A stretch of 64,000 bases of DNA. It comes from DASTFP01 sp963816855. Its GTDB lineage: Bacteria > Verrucomicrobiota > Verrucomicrobiia > Chthoniobacterales > Terrimicrobiaceae. Of the stretch, positions 26,223 through 34,909 are shown piece after piece. The notes beneath the pieces were generated by a model. The model was not told the origin of the DNA. It saw only the letters and a list, made by a program, of their open reading frames with translations, and did not search any database. The stretch lies in contig CAWFMA010000032.1 in NCBI GenBank assembly GCA_963816855.1, forward strand, positions 1 through 64,000, read 5' to 3'. Position numbers and translations under genes: made by a program. The first letter of the stretch is position 1; each line of letters starts with the position of its first letter.

Positions 26223-29028
26223 GTGGGCGCCGGCCTTCATCCGCGGATTCCCTCGGCCACTTACCGGCTGCAGTTCCACGCCGGGTTTACGTTCGACCAC
26301 GCACGGGCGGTCCTCGATTACCTCAGGGCTCTGGGCATCAGCGACATCTACGCGTCGCCGTATTTTCAAGCCTCCGCCGACAGCACGCACGGCTACGACG
26401 TCGCCGACCACAATCGATTGAATCCGCTCATCGGCGATGAGATGGCTTTCCGGGAATATTCCTCCAAAATCAAGGAATACGGGATGGGTCAGGTACTCGA
26501 TTTTGTCCCGAACCACATGGGGATCGGCGAGTCATTGAATCGCTGGTGGATGGATGTCCTGGAGGACGGGATGATGTCGCGCTATGCCAACTACTTCGAC
26601 ATCGATTGGCATCCCGCGAAAGAGGCGCTGTATGACCGGATTCTGTTGCCGGTGCTCGGTGAACGTTACGGGATCGCTTTGGAAAAGGGTTCCTTTAAGC
26701 TTTCTTTCGAAGAGGGCGCCTTTTTTGTCCATTACTTCGAGACCAAGCTCCCGGTCAGACCGTCGTCGTATTCCTGGTTGCTGCGCGCCGCCGCAGCCGA
26801 ACTGGATGGAGAATCCCTGAAGGGGATCGATGGATGCGCAGCAGCTTTCGACGTCTTGCCGCGCCAAGATCGCTCCGAAGCGAAAGCCGCCGCCAAGCTC
26901 CGCTTACGTGCGCTCGCGGAAAGCGATACCCGAGTCGTCGCAGCGATCATTGACTCGTTGCGCTTGCTCGAGGGCAGCCCCGGCGACCCCCCAAGTTTCG
27001 ACCGCTTGCACGAGTTGCTTGAAGAGCAGGTTTACCGGCTGAGCTATTGGCGGGTCGCGGCGGAGGAGATCAACTACCGGCGTTTCTTTGACATCAATAC
27101 GCTCGCTGGCCTTAGAGTCGAAATCCCCGAGGTTTTTGAGGCCGCTCATCAATTTGTTTTTGAAATGCTGAAAGCGCGCGATGTCACCGGACTGCGCATC
27201 GATCATGTGGACGGTCTGTGGGACCCGAAGAAATATCTGCTGAGTCTGCAGGAACGTTACGCGCAGTTATGTTCGGTTCCCGCCGCGGAAGAAGGGACTC
27301 TATGTCGTCGTTGAAAAGATCCTCGATCTGAATCGGGAATCCCTTCCGCCCGATTGGCCCGTTCATGGAACGACAGGATATGAGTTTGCCAATCAGGTGG
27401 TTCAGGTCCTTACCAACGCCGCGGCCGAGAAACGCATGACGAAAGTTTTTCAGCGGTTCACGGGAGTCCGCGAGAGCTTTCCCGATCTCGTCTATCAAAG
27501 AAAACTCTTGGCGATGCAGATTTCTCTCAGCAGCGAAGTCTCCGCTCTTGGAAAGGCGCTCGACGAGTTGTCCGAAATGCATCGGATGTACCGTGATTTC
27601 ACGCGAAACATGCTGGTTGCCGCAATTAGGGAAACCATCGCCTGCTTTCCGGTGTACCGGACATATATTTCGCGCGACGAGGGTCCGTCGGCGGCAGACG
27701 AACGATGCATCTTGCGGGCTATTTCTTCCGCTCGGCGCCGGAATCCGTCGATCGAAAAGCCGGTGCTTGATTTTTTGCGAGGCGTTCTCCTTTTAAGATT
27801 GCCGCCGAAGCTCACCGACGAGCAAAGGGATGCCCACGTTCGTTTCGTAATGCGGTTCCAACAGTGCACCGCGCCCGTGATGGCGAAAGGCGTGGAGGAT
27901 AGCGCATTCTACGTTTACAACCGTTTGGTGGCGCTCAACGAGGTGGGAGGAGATCCCGAGATGTTCGGCATGGATGTCTCGGAGTTCCACGAGCAGAACG
28001 TGCAAAGAGCGAAGCTTGGGCCTCATGCCATGCTCGCCTCCTCCACGCATGATACGAAGCGCAGCGAGGATGTTCGAATGCGCATTGCTGCCTTGGCGGA
28101 GATGCCGGAGCTTTGGGAGAAGGCTCTCAAACGCTGGCGGAAGCTAAACAATCGACACCGTGTGAAGGTGGACGACAGCTTTGCGCCCTCGCGAAACGAA
28201 GAGTTTCTCATTTATCAAACCTTGCTCGGCACCTGGCCGCTTGAGCCCCTTGCGCCCCCGGAGCGCGCCGCCTATGTCGAAAGAATTGGTCAATATCTTC
28301 TAAAGTGTCTCAAGGAGGCCAAGGTAAACAGCAGCTGGATTGAACCGAACCAGGAGTGGGAAGACGCGACCGTCGCCTTCGTGGGCAAAATCCTGGACGA
28401 GGAGCGGAATGGCCGGTTTTGCTCCGATCTCTCCGAAATCGCGGAAGTTGTCTCGCGCCTCGGGGCAATGAATTCCCTGACACAGACGGTCCTGAAATGC
28501 ACCCTTCCGGGTGTGCCCGATTTTTATCAGGGGACGGAAATCTGGGACTTTAGCCTCGTCGATCCGGACAACAGGAGGCCGGTTGACTATCCTTGGCGAG
28601 AGCGTCTCCTCGACTCGCTTGCCGCAGCTACGCCCGCGGATCTCAAGGATCAATGGAAGACAGGCCAAATCAAGCTGTTCGTTATTCAGCGGCTGCTCGG
28701 CTACCGCCGCCAGCATGCCTTGCTTTTCCAAAATGGCGACTATCATGAAGTGGCGGCCGAAGGAAAGCAGGCGGATCGCATCATTGCATTCGAGCGGCGG
28801 TGGAAGGAGGCTAGGCTCCTAGTCATCGTCCCGCGAATCACCTGCGACCTGGGCTTCTTTCCGGTTGGCGATAGTTGGATCGAAACCTCCGTGACTCTGC
28901 ACGAAAGCGCGCCGACTGGGTGGCTGAATATTTTGACCAATAAAACTGTGGCTGCCGGAGGGGTGCTCGCTCTTTCAGCAGTTCTCTCGGATTTCCCTTT
29001 TGCCGTCCTGCGCCAAATCGATGCTTAG
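26223..29028 (+). pseudogene. treY: maltooligosyl trehalose synthase, frameshifted
   Basis: Isomerises the reducing end of maltodextrins to a trehalosyl unit. The first frame (GTG 26223 to 27314) carries the barrel start (IPSATYRLQFHAGFTFDHAR, LDFVPNHMG) and the nucleophile region GLRIDHVDGLWDP. Near 27275 the match moves one base to the frame running to 29028, which begins with the acid/base region KKGLYVVVEKILDLN and goes on to MAKGVEDSAFYVYNRL, STHDTKRSEDVRMRI and PGVPDFYQGTE. Apart from one indel, both halves are full and well conserved (about 935 residues). A sequencing error is likely; if real, the catalytic Glu is lost. The GTG is 16 bp after glgX. Confidence 0.88.
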
Positions 29029-29053
29029 GCGCCCTCCGAAAACTAACGGTTGG

Positions 29054-29242
29054 CTAATAGGTGGTGGCGCGTTCGACCGTCGTCGTGGTGGTGGCCGGAG
29101 CCAGCGGCGGCGGTTGCGCAACCGTGGTCGTGCTTGTCGAAGTGGGAGGGGCTTCTCTCTCCACGCTGATGCAACCCGTGAAACCGATCACCGCCACCAA
29201 AGTTATGGCCGACGCCCAACGGAATCCTGAAAGGTATCTCAT
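29054..29242 (-). CDS. small lipoprotein with Thr/Pro-rich tail
   Basis: A 62-residue protein with a basic N-terminus, hydrophobic core (ASAITLVAVIGFTGC) and a lipobox-like ending in Cys near residue 24. A low-complexity Thr/Ser/Pro tail follows. It is probably a membrane-anchored lipoprotein of unknown role. It lies in the opposite direction to treY, with a 25-bp gap, and reads away from the transglutaminase gene. Confidence 0.55.
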   Translation of the reverse strand: MRYLSGFRWASAITLVAVIGFTGCISVEREAPPTSTSTTTVAQPPPLAPATTTTTVERATTY

Positions 29243-29341
29243 AAGCTTGATATTCCTAACGGGATCCGGTTTCGAAGCCGAACTTGGCCGTCCACGCCTG
29301 CGAAATCAAGCCCGAGACCGGTTCTCTGGCTCTTCACGTCC

Positions 29342-30202
29342 TCAAGCCATCGGGGATATTTTGACCATGGCATTCATTTCCACAAAGCTGCGAGGATCCC
29401 CGGAATAGACTCCGCTGACCGGCATCACGCCGCGCGGATGAGAGCTGACCCCGGTGACGATGTGCTTCTTGGAAGTTCCTTCGCCCGAGGAGGGGTCGCA
29501 GCCGAACCAGCCGTGCTCGGGAAAGTAAACCTCCATCCAGGCATGGGTTGAAGCTCGACCCGCAAACGAAGCCGAGCTCTCCAGGTAGCCGCTTGCAAAG
29601 CGCCCGGCGAGCTTCAAGGTTCGAACGATTTCAAGAAGCAACGTCGCCATATCCCGGCAGGAACCGGATTCGCGTGCGAGGGTTTCCAGAGGACTTTGCA
29701 CTCCGCGATCCTCCCGGCGGCGGTAGCGGATTGAACGATGGATCCATCTATTGATTTCCTGCACGCCCTGCACGGCGTCATCACCTCGCTGCAACGAGAA
29801 AATTTGCCTGGCCCACCTGAGCAAGCGATCCGCCTCGTCGGGGAACACCGACTGGACGTAAGCGCGAACCACAGGCTCCTCCAGCGCTGAGTAACGGACA
29901 GGCATGGTTTCGGGGTGAGCCTCGAGCAAACCTCGGGGGGCAGAATGATCTCTTCGGAAGACTGTTGCCTCGCTTGAGAATTCCAGGAGATTAGAAGGCT
30001 CGGAGAAGGTGACTAGCGCGATCGAATTTCCATAAATGTCGCGATGCCAGCTCGCCGCACCGGGCGGGTTGATGCGGAGCAGAAGGTTCTCAACCTGTAG
30101 GTCATGACCTTCGCGCGGCCGCACAACTAGCCGGTGAACGCCAAAGGCCACAGGCTTCAAGTACCGATATGTCGTCGTGTGAAGAATTCGGATTCGGCTC
30201 AT
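29342..30202 (-). CDS. transglutaminase-like cysteine protease-fold protein
   Basis: A 286-residue protein with an N-terminal beta domain (RIRILHTTTYRYLKPVAFGV) typical of bacterial transglutaminase-like proteins, and a catalytic core. The triad is the Cys in SGSCRDMATLL, the His in THAWMEVYFPEHGW and the Asp in FGCDPSSG. No signal peptide is seen from the chosen ATG 30202; in-frame codons further upstream add unlike sequence. Such proteins act as proteases or amidases, or cross-link peptides; substrate unknown. Confidence 0.82.
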   Translation of the reverse strand: MSRIRILHTTTYRYLKPVAFGVHRLVVRPREGHDLQVENLLLRINPPGAASWHRDIYGNSIALVTFSEPSNLLEFSSEATVFRRDHSAPRGLLEAHPETMPVRYSALEEPVVRAYVQSVFPDEADRLLRWARQIFSLQRGDDAVQGVQEINRWIHRSIRYRRREDRGVQSPLETLARESGSCRDMATLLLEIVRTLKLAGRFASGYLESSASFAGRASTHAWMEVYFPEHGWFGCDPSSGEGTSKKHIVTGVSSHPRGVMPVSGVYSGDPRSFVEMNAMVKISPMA

Positions 30203-30324
30203 CAGTCGCTGGCGCCCGCCGGGTGCCTTGGCGATTGCTATTCGCAATTCGGTTTGGCGGCCCCATTGCCGCGAACTCGCAGGTCCGATGGAGCAACCCC
30301 GTTCGCGTAACCAGATCTCCCGCT

Positions 30325-30477
30325 CTAGATTCGGCCAAGAAGCAGGAGCACCAGAAGGATCACGAGAATTAGGCCAAGACCGCCACTCGGATAGTAGCCC
30401 CAACCACTGCTATATGGCCACGTGGGCAATGCGCCGACCAGCAGGATGATGAGAACAATCAACAGAAGCAGGTTCAT
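30325..30477 (-). CDS. DUF3309-like small membrane protein
   Basis: A 50-residue hydrophobic protein, MNLLLLIVLIILLVGALPTW at the start and GLGLILVILLVLLLLGRI at the end, with a PYSSGWGYYPSGG turn between two membrane helices. This matches the DUF3309 pattern well. Such proteins are widespread, often stress-associated, and of unknown function. It was found by reading the minus strand directly; it is too short for most gene callers. Confidence 0.8.
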   Translation of the reverse strand: MNLLLLIVLIILLVGALPTWPYSSGWGYYPSGGLGLILVILLVLLLLGRI

Positions 30478-30534
30478 GACAACATTTCGCGCGCGAGCCT
30501 GAGTCCGAGCGTATCACCGGGAGGGGAGGCTCGT

Positions 30535-30753
30535 TCAGCTACCCTTCTTTGCGATGGAAGCGATGACGATGCCTGCTCCTGCCACCAGGACAATCCCTCC
30601 TATAATCGGAGACACTGGGATCCTCTCTTTTTTCTCGGCGACGGCTTCCACCGGTCCGATATCAAACACTTTCTCCCGTTTCGTAAAAGTCACATAAGGA
30701 AGCGCAAGTGTCAGCAAGCCAATGGCAATCAAAATAATTCCTACAATTCGCAT
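30535..30753 (-). CDS. DUF3185-like small membrane protein
   Basis: A 72-residue protein with two membrane helices (GIILIAIGLLTLALPYV and PIIGGIVLVAGAGIVIASI) around a charged loop containing KVFDIGPVEAVAEKKER, the layout of DUF3185 proteins. It sits with the DUF3309-like gene, both on the minus strand, upstream of an ECF sigma factor. Function unknown; a general stress link is plausible from context. Confidence 0.7.
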   Translation of the reverse strand: MRIVGIILIAIGLLTLALPYVTFTKREKVFDIGPVEAVAEKKERIPVSPIIGGIVLVAGAGIVIASIAKKGS

Positions 30754-30879
30754 GGTTTCTTTAGCTTTCGCAATCTAATCGAAGAACAGCGGGCCGACGC
30801 GCGGGCCGAAAGCGCAAAATATCTGCCGCCAAGTTGTGGATATCCGTCGAACGGTCTCGTCTGAAAAAGAGAGGCTTTT

Positions 30880-30900
30880 CCCCTAGGGGACCCTAGGGGA
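30880..30900. repeat. tandem CCCTAGGGGA repeat with perfect palindrome
   Basis: CCCTAGGGGA occurs twice in tandem (30881-30890, 30891-30900), and CCCCTAGGGG at 30880-30889 is a perfect palindrome. It lies in the 250-bp divergent gap between the DUF3185-like gene and the sigma factor, about 104 bp before the sigma ATG. It may be an operator. Confidence 0.5.
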
Positions 30901-31003
30901 GGTTTCGGATACATAAGCGTTTCTCTGACCCGACGATCGCTAAGCACACCGATTGGGGGACACCGTCCGTTCGAGTAGCTTGAACTTGAAACCTACCAAG
31001 AAG

Positions 31004-31603
31004 ATGGAAATGACTTTGAACGACGAGGCACTCCTTTTAGATCAGGAACTTATGAACGGGGTTCTCGGGAGGGTGCCCGGAGCCCTGGATCGGCTGCACA
31101 AACGCTATCGCGTGGTGTTAAAATCGATCATCATGCAAGTTCTCCACGACGAGACCGAGGCCGACGACGTGTTGCAGGAGGTCTTTCTCCAAGTCTGGGA
31201 CCGGGCTTCCAGTTACTCCTCACGCAAGGGGCGATTGATGAGCTGGCTTTGCACTCTGGCGCGACGCCGGGCCATTGATCGGCTGCGTCAGCAGAGCGCC
31301 TATCGGCGGGCCACTGACCGTTACGAGATTTCCTGTAAGCATTCCGAGAAAAACAGCCACGAAAACCGCAGCGTCGAAAGGGAAGCGTTTCGCGACGATC
31401 TTCGCTCGTTGCTCGACCGGCATTTGATCGCTTTGCCTCGAAACCAGCAGGAAGTGATTCGTCTGGCGTTTTACGAGGAAAAAAGTCAACGCGAAATCTC
31501 GGCTCTTACGAGCACTCCGCTTGGGACAGTCAAGACACGAATCGAGCTCGGGGTGAAAAAGCTCTCTCAATCGTTGAGCGGACTACGGGATAAAGTCGTG
31601 TGA
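31004..31603 (+). CDS. ECF-type RNA polymerase sigma factor (SigK-like group)
   Basis: A 199-residue sigma-70 factor with region 2 (LHKRYRVVLKSIIMQVLHDE then EADDVLQEVFLQVW and GRLMSWLCTLARRRAIDRLR) and region 4 (ALPRNQQEVIRLAFYEEKSQ then REISALTSTPLGTVKTRI). I chose ATG 31004; a TTG at 30953 would add 17 residues unlike the family. No anti-sigma gene follows in the same direction: the next gene converges from the minus strand with a 29-bp gap. Palindromic DNA upstream (30880-30900, and a dyad at 30969-30985) may control it. Confidence 0.88.
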   Translation: MEMTLNDEALLLDQELMNGVLGRVPGALDRLHKRYRVVLKSIIMQVLHDETEADDVLQEVFLQVWDRASSYSSRKGRLMSWLCTLARRRAIDRLRQQSAYRRATDRYEISCKHSEKNSHENRSVEREAFRDDLRSLLDRHLIALPRNQQEVIRLAFYEEKSQREISALTSTPLGTVKTRIELGVKKLSQSLSGLRDKVV

Positions 31604-31632
31604 CTGTTTCTCGCGGGGCAAAGAAGGCGACC

Positions 31633-32688
31633 TTATTCGAGCTTGAGATTGTCTGGCGGCGGGCCTGGCGTCAGCGCGCGGAGTTCCGTCAAACCACCCT
31701 GCGAATAATAAGGGCTGTTGCCCACGGGATGCTTCACTGGCCGGACGTCAATGGACATTTCCCGCCCGTTCCTCTCAATAGCAATCGGGACCCTGTCGCC
31801 GGCTGTCAAAAAGAACGAAGCGTCGATGACATCCTCGGCCGTCGTGATTTTGACCCCGCCGATTCTGGTCACAATGTCGCCTTCCTTCAAGCCCGCCTGC
31901 GCGGCCGGCGTGTCTTCGGCGAGTTCTGCGATCCGAACACGGGATACGTCTCCCGGACCGTTTTGATCTTCGACATTCGCGCCGACCCAGCCATGTCTGA
32001 CCTCTCCAAAGCGGACGTAGTCCATTCGGATCTTTTCGGCCGCCTCGACCGGCAGAGCGTAACAGGCGCCTCCTCCGTCAATGCCCGAAACCACGATTCC
32101 GACCACCTCGCCTTTGAGATTCATGAGAGGCGCGCCGCCGAATCCTGGTTCGACCGGAACGATCGCCCGAATATGTGTGGTCATGAAATATCTGCCAAGA
32201 AACTGGCGATCGAACCCTCCGACTATGCCGAAACTCGGTGTGGCGGCCAAATTGACTGGAAAGCCGATCGCCACTACCGGCGAGGCTAGCGATAGCTCCT
32301 TCGAATTTCCTATCGGGATGAAGGGGGAGTTATAATCGACTTTGAGCAGCGCAATGCCGCTTCGAGCATCGGCGACCAAGAGTTTTGCGGGCATCCTCCG
32401 ATCGCCATGGACGACGAAAATCTCCTCCGCGTTCGCTACCACGTAGGAGAGCGTGTAGATGGTACCGGCCGGATCTGCGAAAAACCCGGTCCCGCTAAGC
32501 TTGCCGTGACGGTCATAAGCTTCGATCCGCACGGTGGAGTCTCTGCGCTCATCGAACAATCGCCGCACCTCCGCAGAGATCTTCTCGCCGAGGCTGTCCT
32601 CTGCCCGTCCTGAAACCGCGAGGAGCAGAGCAAGTAGGAAAAGAGAGAGCTTCGCTTCGAAGAAACTAGAAACTGAGCGGCTGCTCAT
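31633..32688 (-). CDS. HtrA/DegP-like PDZ protein lacking the catalytic triad
   Basis: A 351-residue exported protein: signal peptide (LSLFLLALLLAVSGRA), trypsin-like domain (about 60-215) and one PDZ domain (about 220-320, AAQAGLKEGDIVTRIGG). Aligned by eye with DegP, the catalytic His (TNNHVV) is Tyr in TLSYVV, the Asp (RSDIAL) is Gly in RSGIAL, and the Ser (GNSGG) is Gly in GFGGA. All three are gone, so it should be a pseudoprotease: a chaperone, adaptor or sensor. The ATG at 32688 overlaps the anti-sigma gene by 23 bp, giving the order sigma, anti-sigma, HtrA-like, as in rpoE-rseA-mucD loci. Confidence 0.85.
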   Translation of the reverse strand: MSSRSVSSFFEAKLSLFLLALLLAVSGRAEDSLGEKISAEVRRLFDERRDSTVRIEAYDRHGKLSGTGFFADPAGTIYTLSYVVANAEEIFVVHGDRRMPAKLLVADARSGIALLKVDYNSPFIPIGNSKELSLASPVVAIGFPVNLAATPSFGIVGGFDRQFLGRYFMTTHIRAIVPVEPGFGGAPLMNLKGEVVGIVVSGIDGGGACYALPVEAAEKIRMDYVRFGEVRHGWVGANVEDQNGPGDVSRVRIAELAEDTPAAQAGLKEGDIVTRIGGVKITTAEDVIDASFFLTAGDRVPIAIERNGREMSIDVRPVKHPVGNSPYYSQGGLTELRALTPGPPPDNLKLE

Positions 32689-33088
32689 TGCTGACCGGCC
32701 TGGGCTGAAGCACATAATGCGACGGCAGCGATCCCACAGTCCGTCCGGAAACCGGAACCGCATCGGTGATGGTGACCGGTTTCGAAGCGGTCAGCGAGAG
32801 AGATGTCCGTCCGTCCGCCCTGGCCAGACCGGTGGGCTGCTGGGTGATGATCAGCGTCGATGCTCCTGCAGCAAGTACGAGAATCGCGGCATACGCAAAC
32901 TGGGGAACACGAAACGTCGGCGCGATCGCGGCGACGCGTTCCCAGAAGGCAGACCATGGCGAACGACGCAGCGCCTCAACTCGCTGCCGCCGCTGAAATT
33001 CGCGGAGAAAGTCATCGAAGTATCCAGGGGGCGGTTGCTCATAGCGTTTCAGACGCAGTAGATTCGAGACCTTCAGATTTTCGTCCAT
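32666..33088 (-). CDS. putative membrane anti-sigma factor
   Basis: A 140-residue protein with a charged N-terminal domain (about 1-55, NLLRLKRYEQPPPGYFDDFL), one membrane helix (about 64-82, FAYAAILVLAAGASTLII) and a 55-residue periplasmic tail. Its place 9 bp after an ECF sigma gene and the single-pass topology indicate an anti-sigma factor. The HxxxCxxC zinc motif of the ZAS class is absent, so it is not of that class. Functional assignment is mostly from context. Confidence 0.7.
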   Translation of the reverse strand: MDENLKVSNLLRLKRYEQPPPGYFDDFLREFQRRQRVEALRRSPWSAFWERVAAIAPTFRVPQFAYAAILVLAAGASTLIITQQPTGLARADGRTSLSLTASKPVTITDAVPVSGRTVGSLPSHYVLQPRPVSNEQPLSF

Positions 33089-33097
33089 AGCGTTGAG

Positions 33098-33685
33098 TCA
33101 GTGTTTGATAAACTCTTCGAGGTAACTTTGCAACTGGCGGTGGGCATAAAACAAGCGAGATCTCACTGTGCCTTCGGAGATCCCCAAGACTTCGGCGATA
33201 TCCGCGTGAGGCATGCCTTGAATATCAAACATCGTAACAACCGCTCTATGTTGGTGAGACAGCTTCTGGAGAGCCTCGTTCAATCTTTGTTGAAGCTCGG
33301 AAAGGTTCGCGTCGCGGCGCGGGTCACCGCCGGTGGTGGCCTCGATGAAATGCGGATCATTTTGCACCCCGGCATCCATGTCATCCAAGCTCATGGAATG
33401 CCGCCTCCCACGCTTTTTCACGAAGTTGATCGTCATGTTTACGGCGATTGAATGCATCCACGTATAGAAACTGGATTTTCCGCGGAAGCCGCTGATCGAG
33501 CGATACGCTTTCGCAAAGACTTCTTGAAGCAAATCGTTGGTATCCTCGTGGTTGGAGGTCATGTTGTAAATTAGCCCGTAGAGTCTCGGACTGTAGCGAA
33601 CGACAAGGTCATCGAATGCCTCCGGGTCGCCGGCTTGCGTGCGGGCGACGAGTTCCTCATCGGTTGGCTCCGGAGCTTCGTCCAT
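33098..33685 (-). CDS. ECF sigma factor (RpoE-like)
   Basis: A 195-residue sigma factor with region 2 (DPEAFDDLVVRYSPRLYGLI, DLLQEVFAKAYRSISGFRG and SSFYTWMHSIAVNMTINFV) and region 4 (LSHQHRAVVTMFDIQGMPHA then DIAEVLGISEGTVRSRLF). It is the first gene of a three-gene operon with a membrane anti-sigma and an HtrA-like protein, an envelope-stress arrangement. Autoregulation is likely, but I cannot assign the promoter. Confidence 0.93.
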   Translation of the reverse strand: MDEAPEPTDEELVARTQAGDPEAFDDLVVRYSPRLYGLIYNMTSNHEDTNDLLQEVFAKAYRSISGFRGKSSFYTWMHSIAVNMTINFVKKRGRRHSMSLDDMDAGVQNDPHFIEATTGGDPRRDANLSELQQRLNEALQKLSHQHRAVVTMFDIQGMPHADIAEVLGISEGTVRSRLFYAHRQLQSYLEEFIKH

Positions 33686-33787
33686 TTGGGAAAAGTTTTC
33701 ACCTTTATCAGAAAACAGCGCAGGTGGCCAGCGGGTGGTTCAGAGATGGAGGTGATCGTCTGAATGGAAGTCTCGCGTCGCGCACGT

Positions 33788-34733
33788 TCACGCTGTTTTA
33801 CGGATACCGCGGTTCGTAGCGACCAATCGCTCGAAGAGACGCTCGAGATGAGGCATTCGCACCCCGGCCCCCCGGGCCAGGTTTAACGGTCTTCCCCAGA
33901 TTGCTTCCAATTCCAGCGGCTCGCCTGCAAGCCAATCGACCAGCGTGGACGGCTTGTAGGATCCCATCGAGTAAGATCGCTCGATTTGAAAGGACGCGTA
34001 GTCGGCTTCTATCGGGTGACCAAGCGCATTCGCCGCGGCGACGGTCTCGTCCATTAGCGCCCGGCACTCGCAATGCAATTGGGGATCAGCGAGAATTCGG
34101 TCCACGGTAGCGCCGCCTTCGGCCACGCTCAAGCCGTTAAAAGGAATATTCCAAACCAGCTTCCGCCACCGCTCCTCGCCCAATTTTTCGACCACTCTCG
34201 CCTCGACTCCGGTTTCCCGAAAAGCCTCCACGATGAGGCGGGTATGGGCTGAAGGGCGTTGTGCGAACTCACCAATGGAAAGCGTGCCGTGCCCGAAATG
34301 ATCCACGGTTGCCGGGGTGCGCCGGGTGAGACAGACGAAGCAGAGGCCGCCTAGGATGCGACGCGCGTCGTGAAGCTCGGCAAGGGCTTCCTCGTTGCCG
34401 AGCCCGTTTTGAAGCGTCAGGAGCAAGGTTTCCTTTTGGAGGAGGGGAGGCAGCAGGTTTTTCAGGGAACCGTTGGCCGTGGTCTTCAAGCCCACGATAA
34501 CCAGGTCGCACAGGCCGATTTCTTCCGGCTCGCGAAACACCATCGGGCTTTCCAGAAGAATGTCTCCCGCGTCTTTGCTGTAGATGCGTATGCCCGACTG
34601 GCGGGCCTCCTCGAAACCCGATCGCATCAGGAAATGAACGTTTCCCCCGCAGGCCGCCAGCCTGCCCCCATAGGTACAGCCCTATCGATCCGGACCCGAC
34701 TATGGCGATTTTCTTGAGGTCAGTCACTTTCAT
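33788..34733 (-). pseudogene. panE: 2-dehydropantoate 2-reductase (ketopantoate reductase), frameshifted
   Basis: NADPH-dependent reduction of ketopantoate to pantoate in coenzyme A synthesis. The N-terminus (ATG 34733, LKKIAIVGSGSIGLYL) carries the nucleotide-binding GxGxxG-type motif. The rest lies one frame away: GFEEARQSGIRIYSKDAG, LVIVGLKTTAN, LTLQNGLGNEEAL, then the C-terminal domain with WRKLVWNIPFNGLSVAEGG and the end at 33788. The change occurs at about 34669, next to a run of five G; dropping one base gives GGRLAACGGNVHFLM, which fits the family. So either one sequencing error or a recent mutation. panB, which makes the substrate, is at 61652. Confidence 0.85.
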
Positions 34734-34909
34734 GCGAAACGAGTGCGTCACGGGCTTTCGGCAAGCGCCCACCCCAACCTCATTGGCAGTGGAGTGTCCG
34801 CGCGCTTGCATTTTTGGCCGGACAGGAAAGAGTAGACATGACTTCGTTGTGAATCTTCTTTGGGCGGGATGTTCCCAAGCTCGACGAGAAAGCGCAACAA
34901 GAGACGAAC

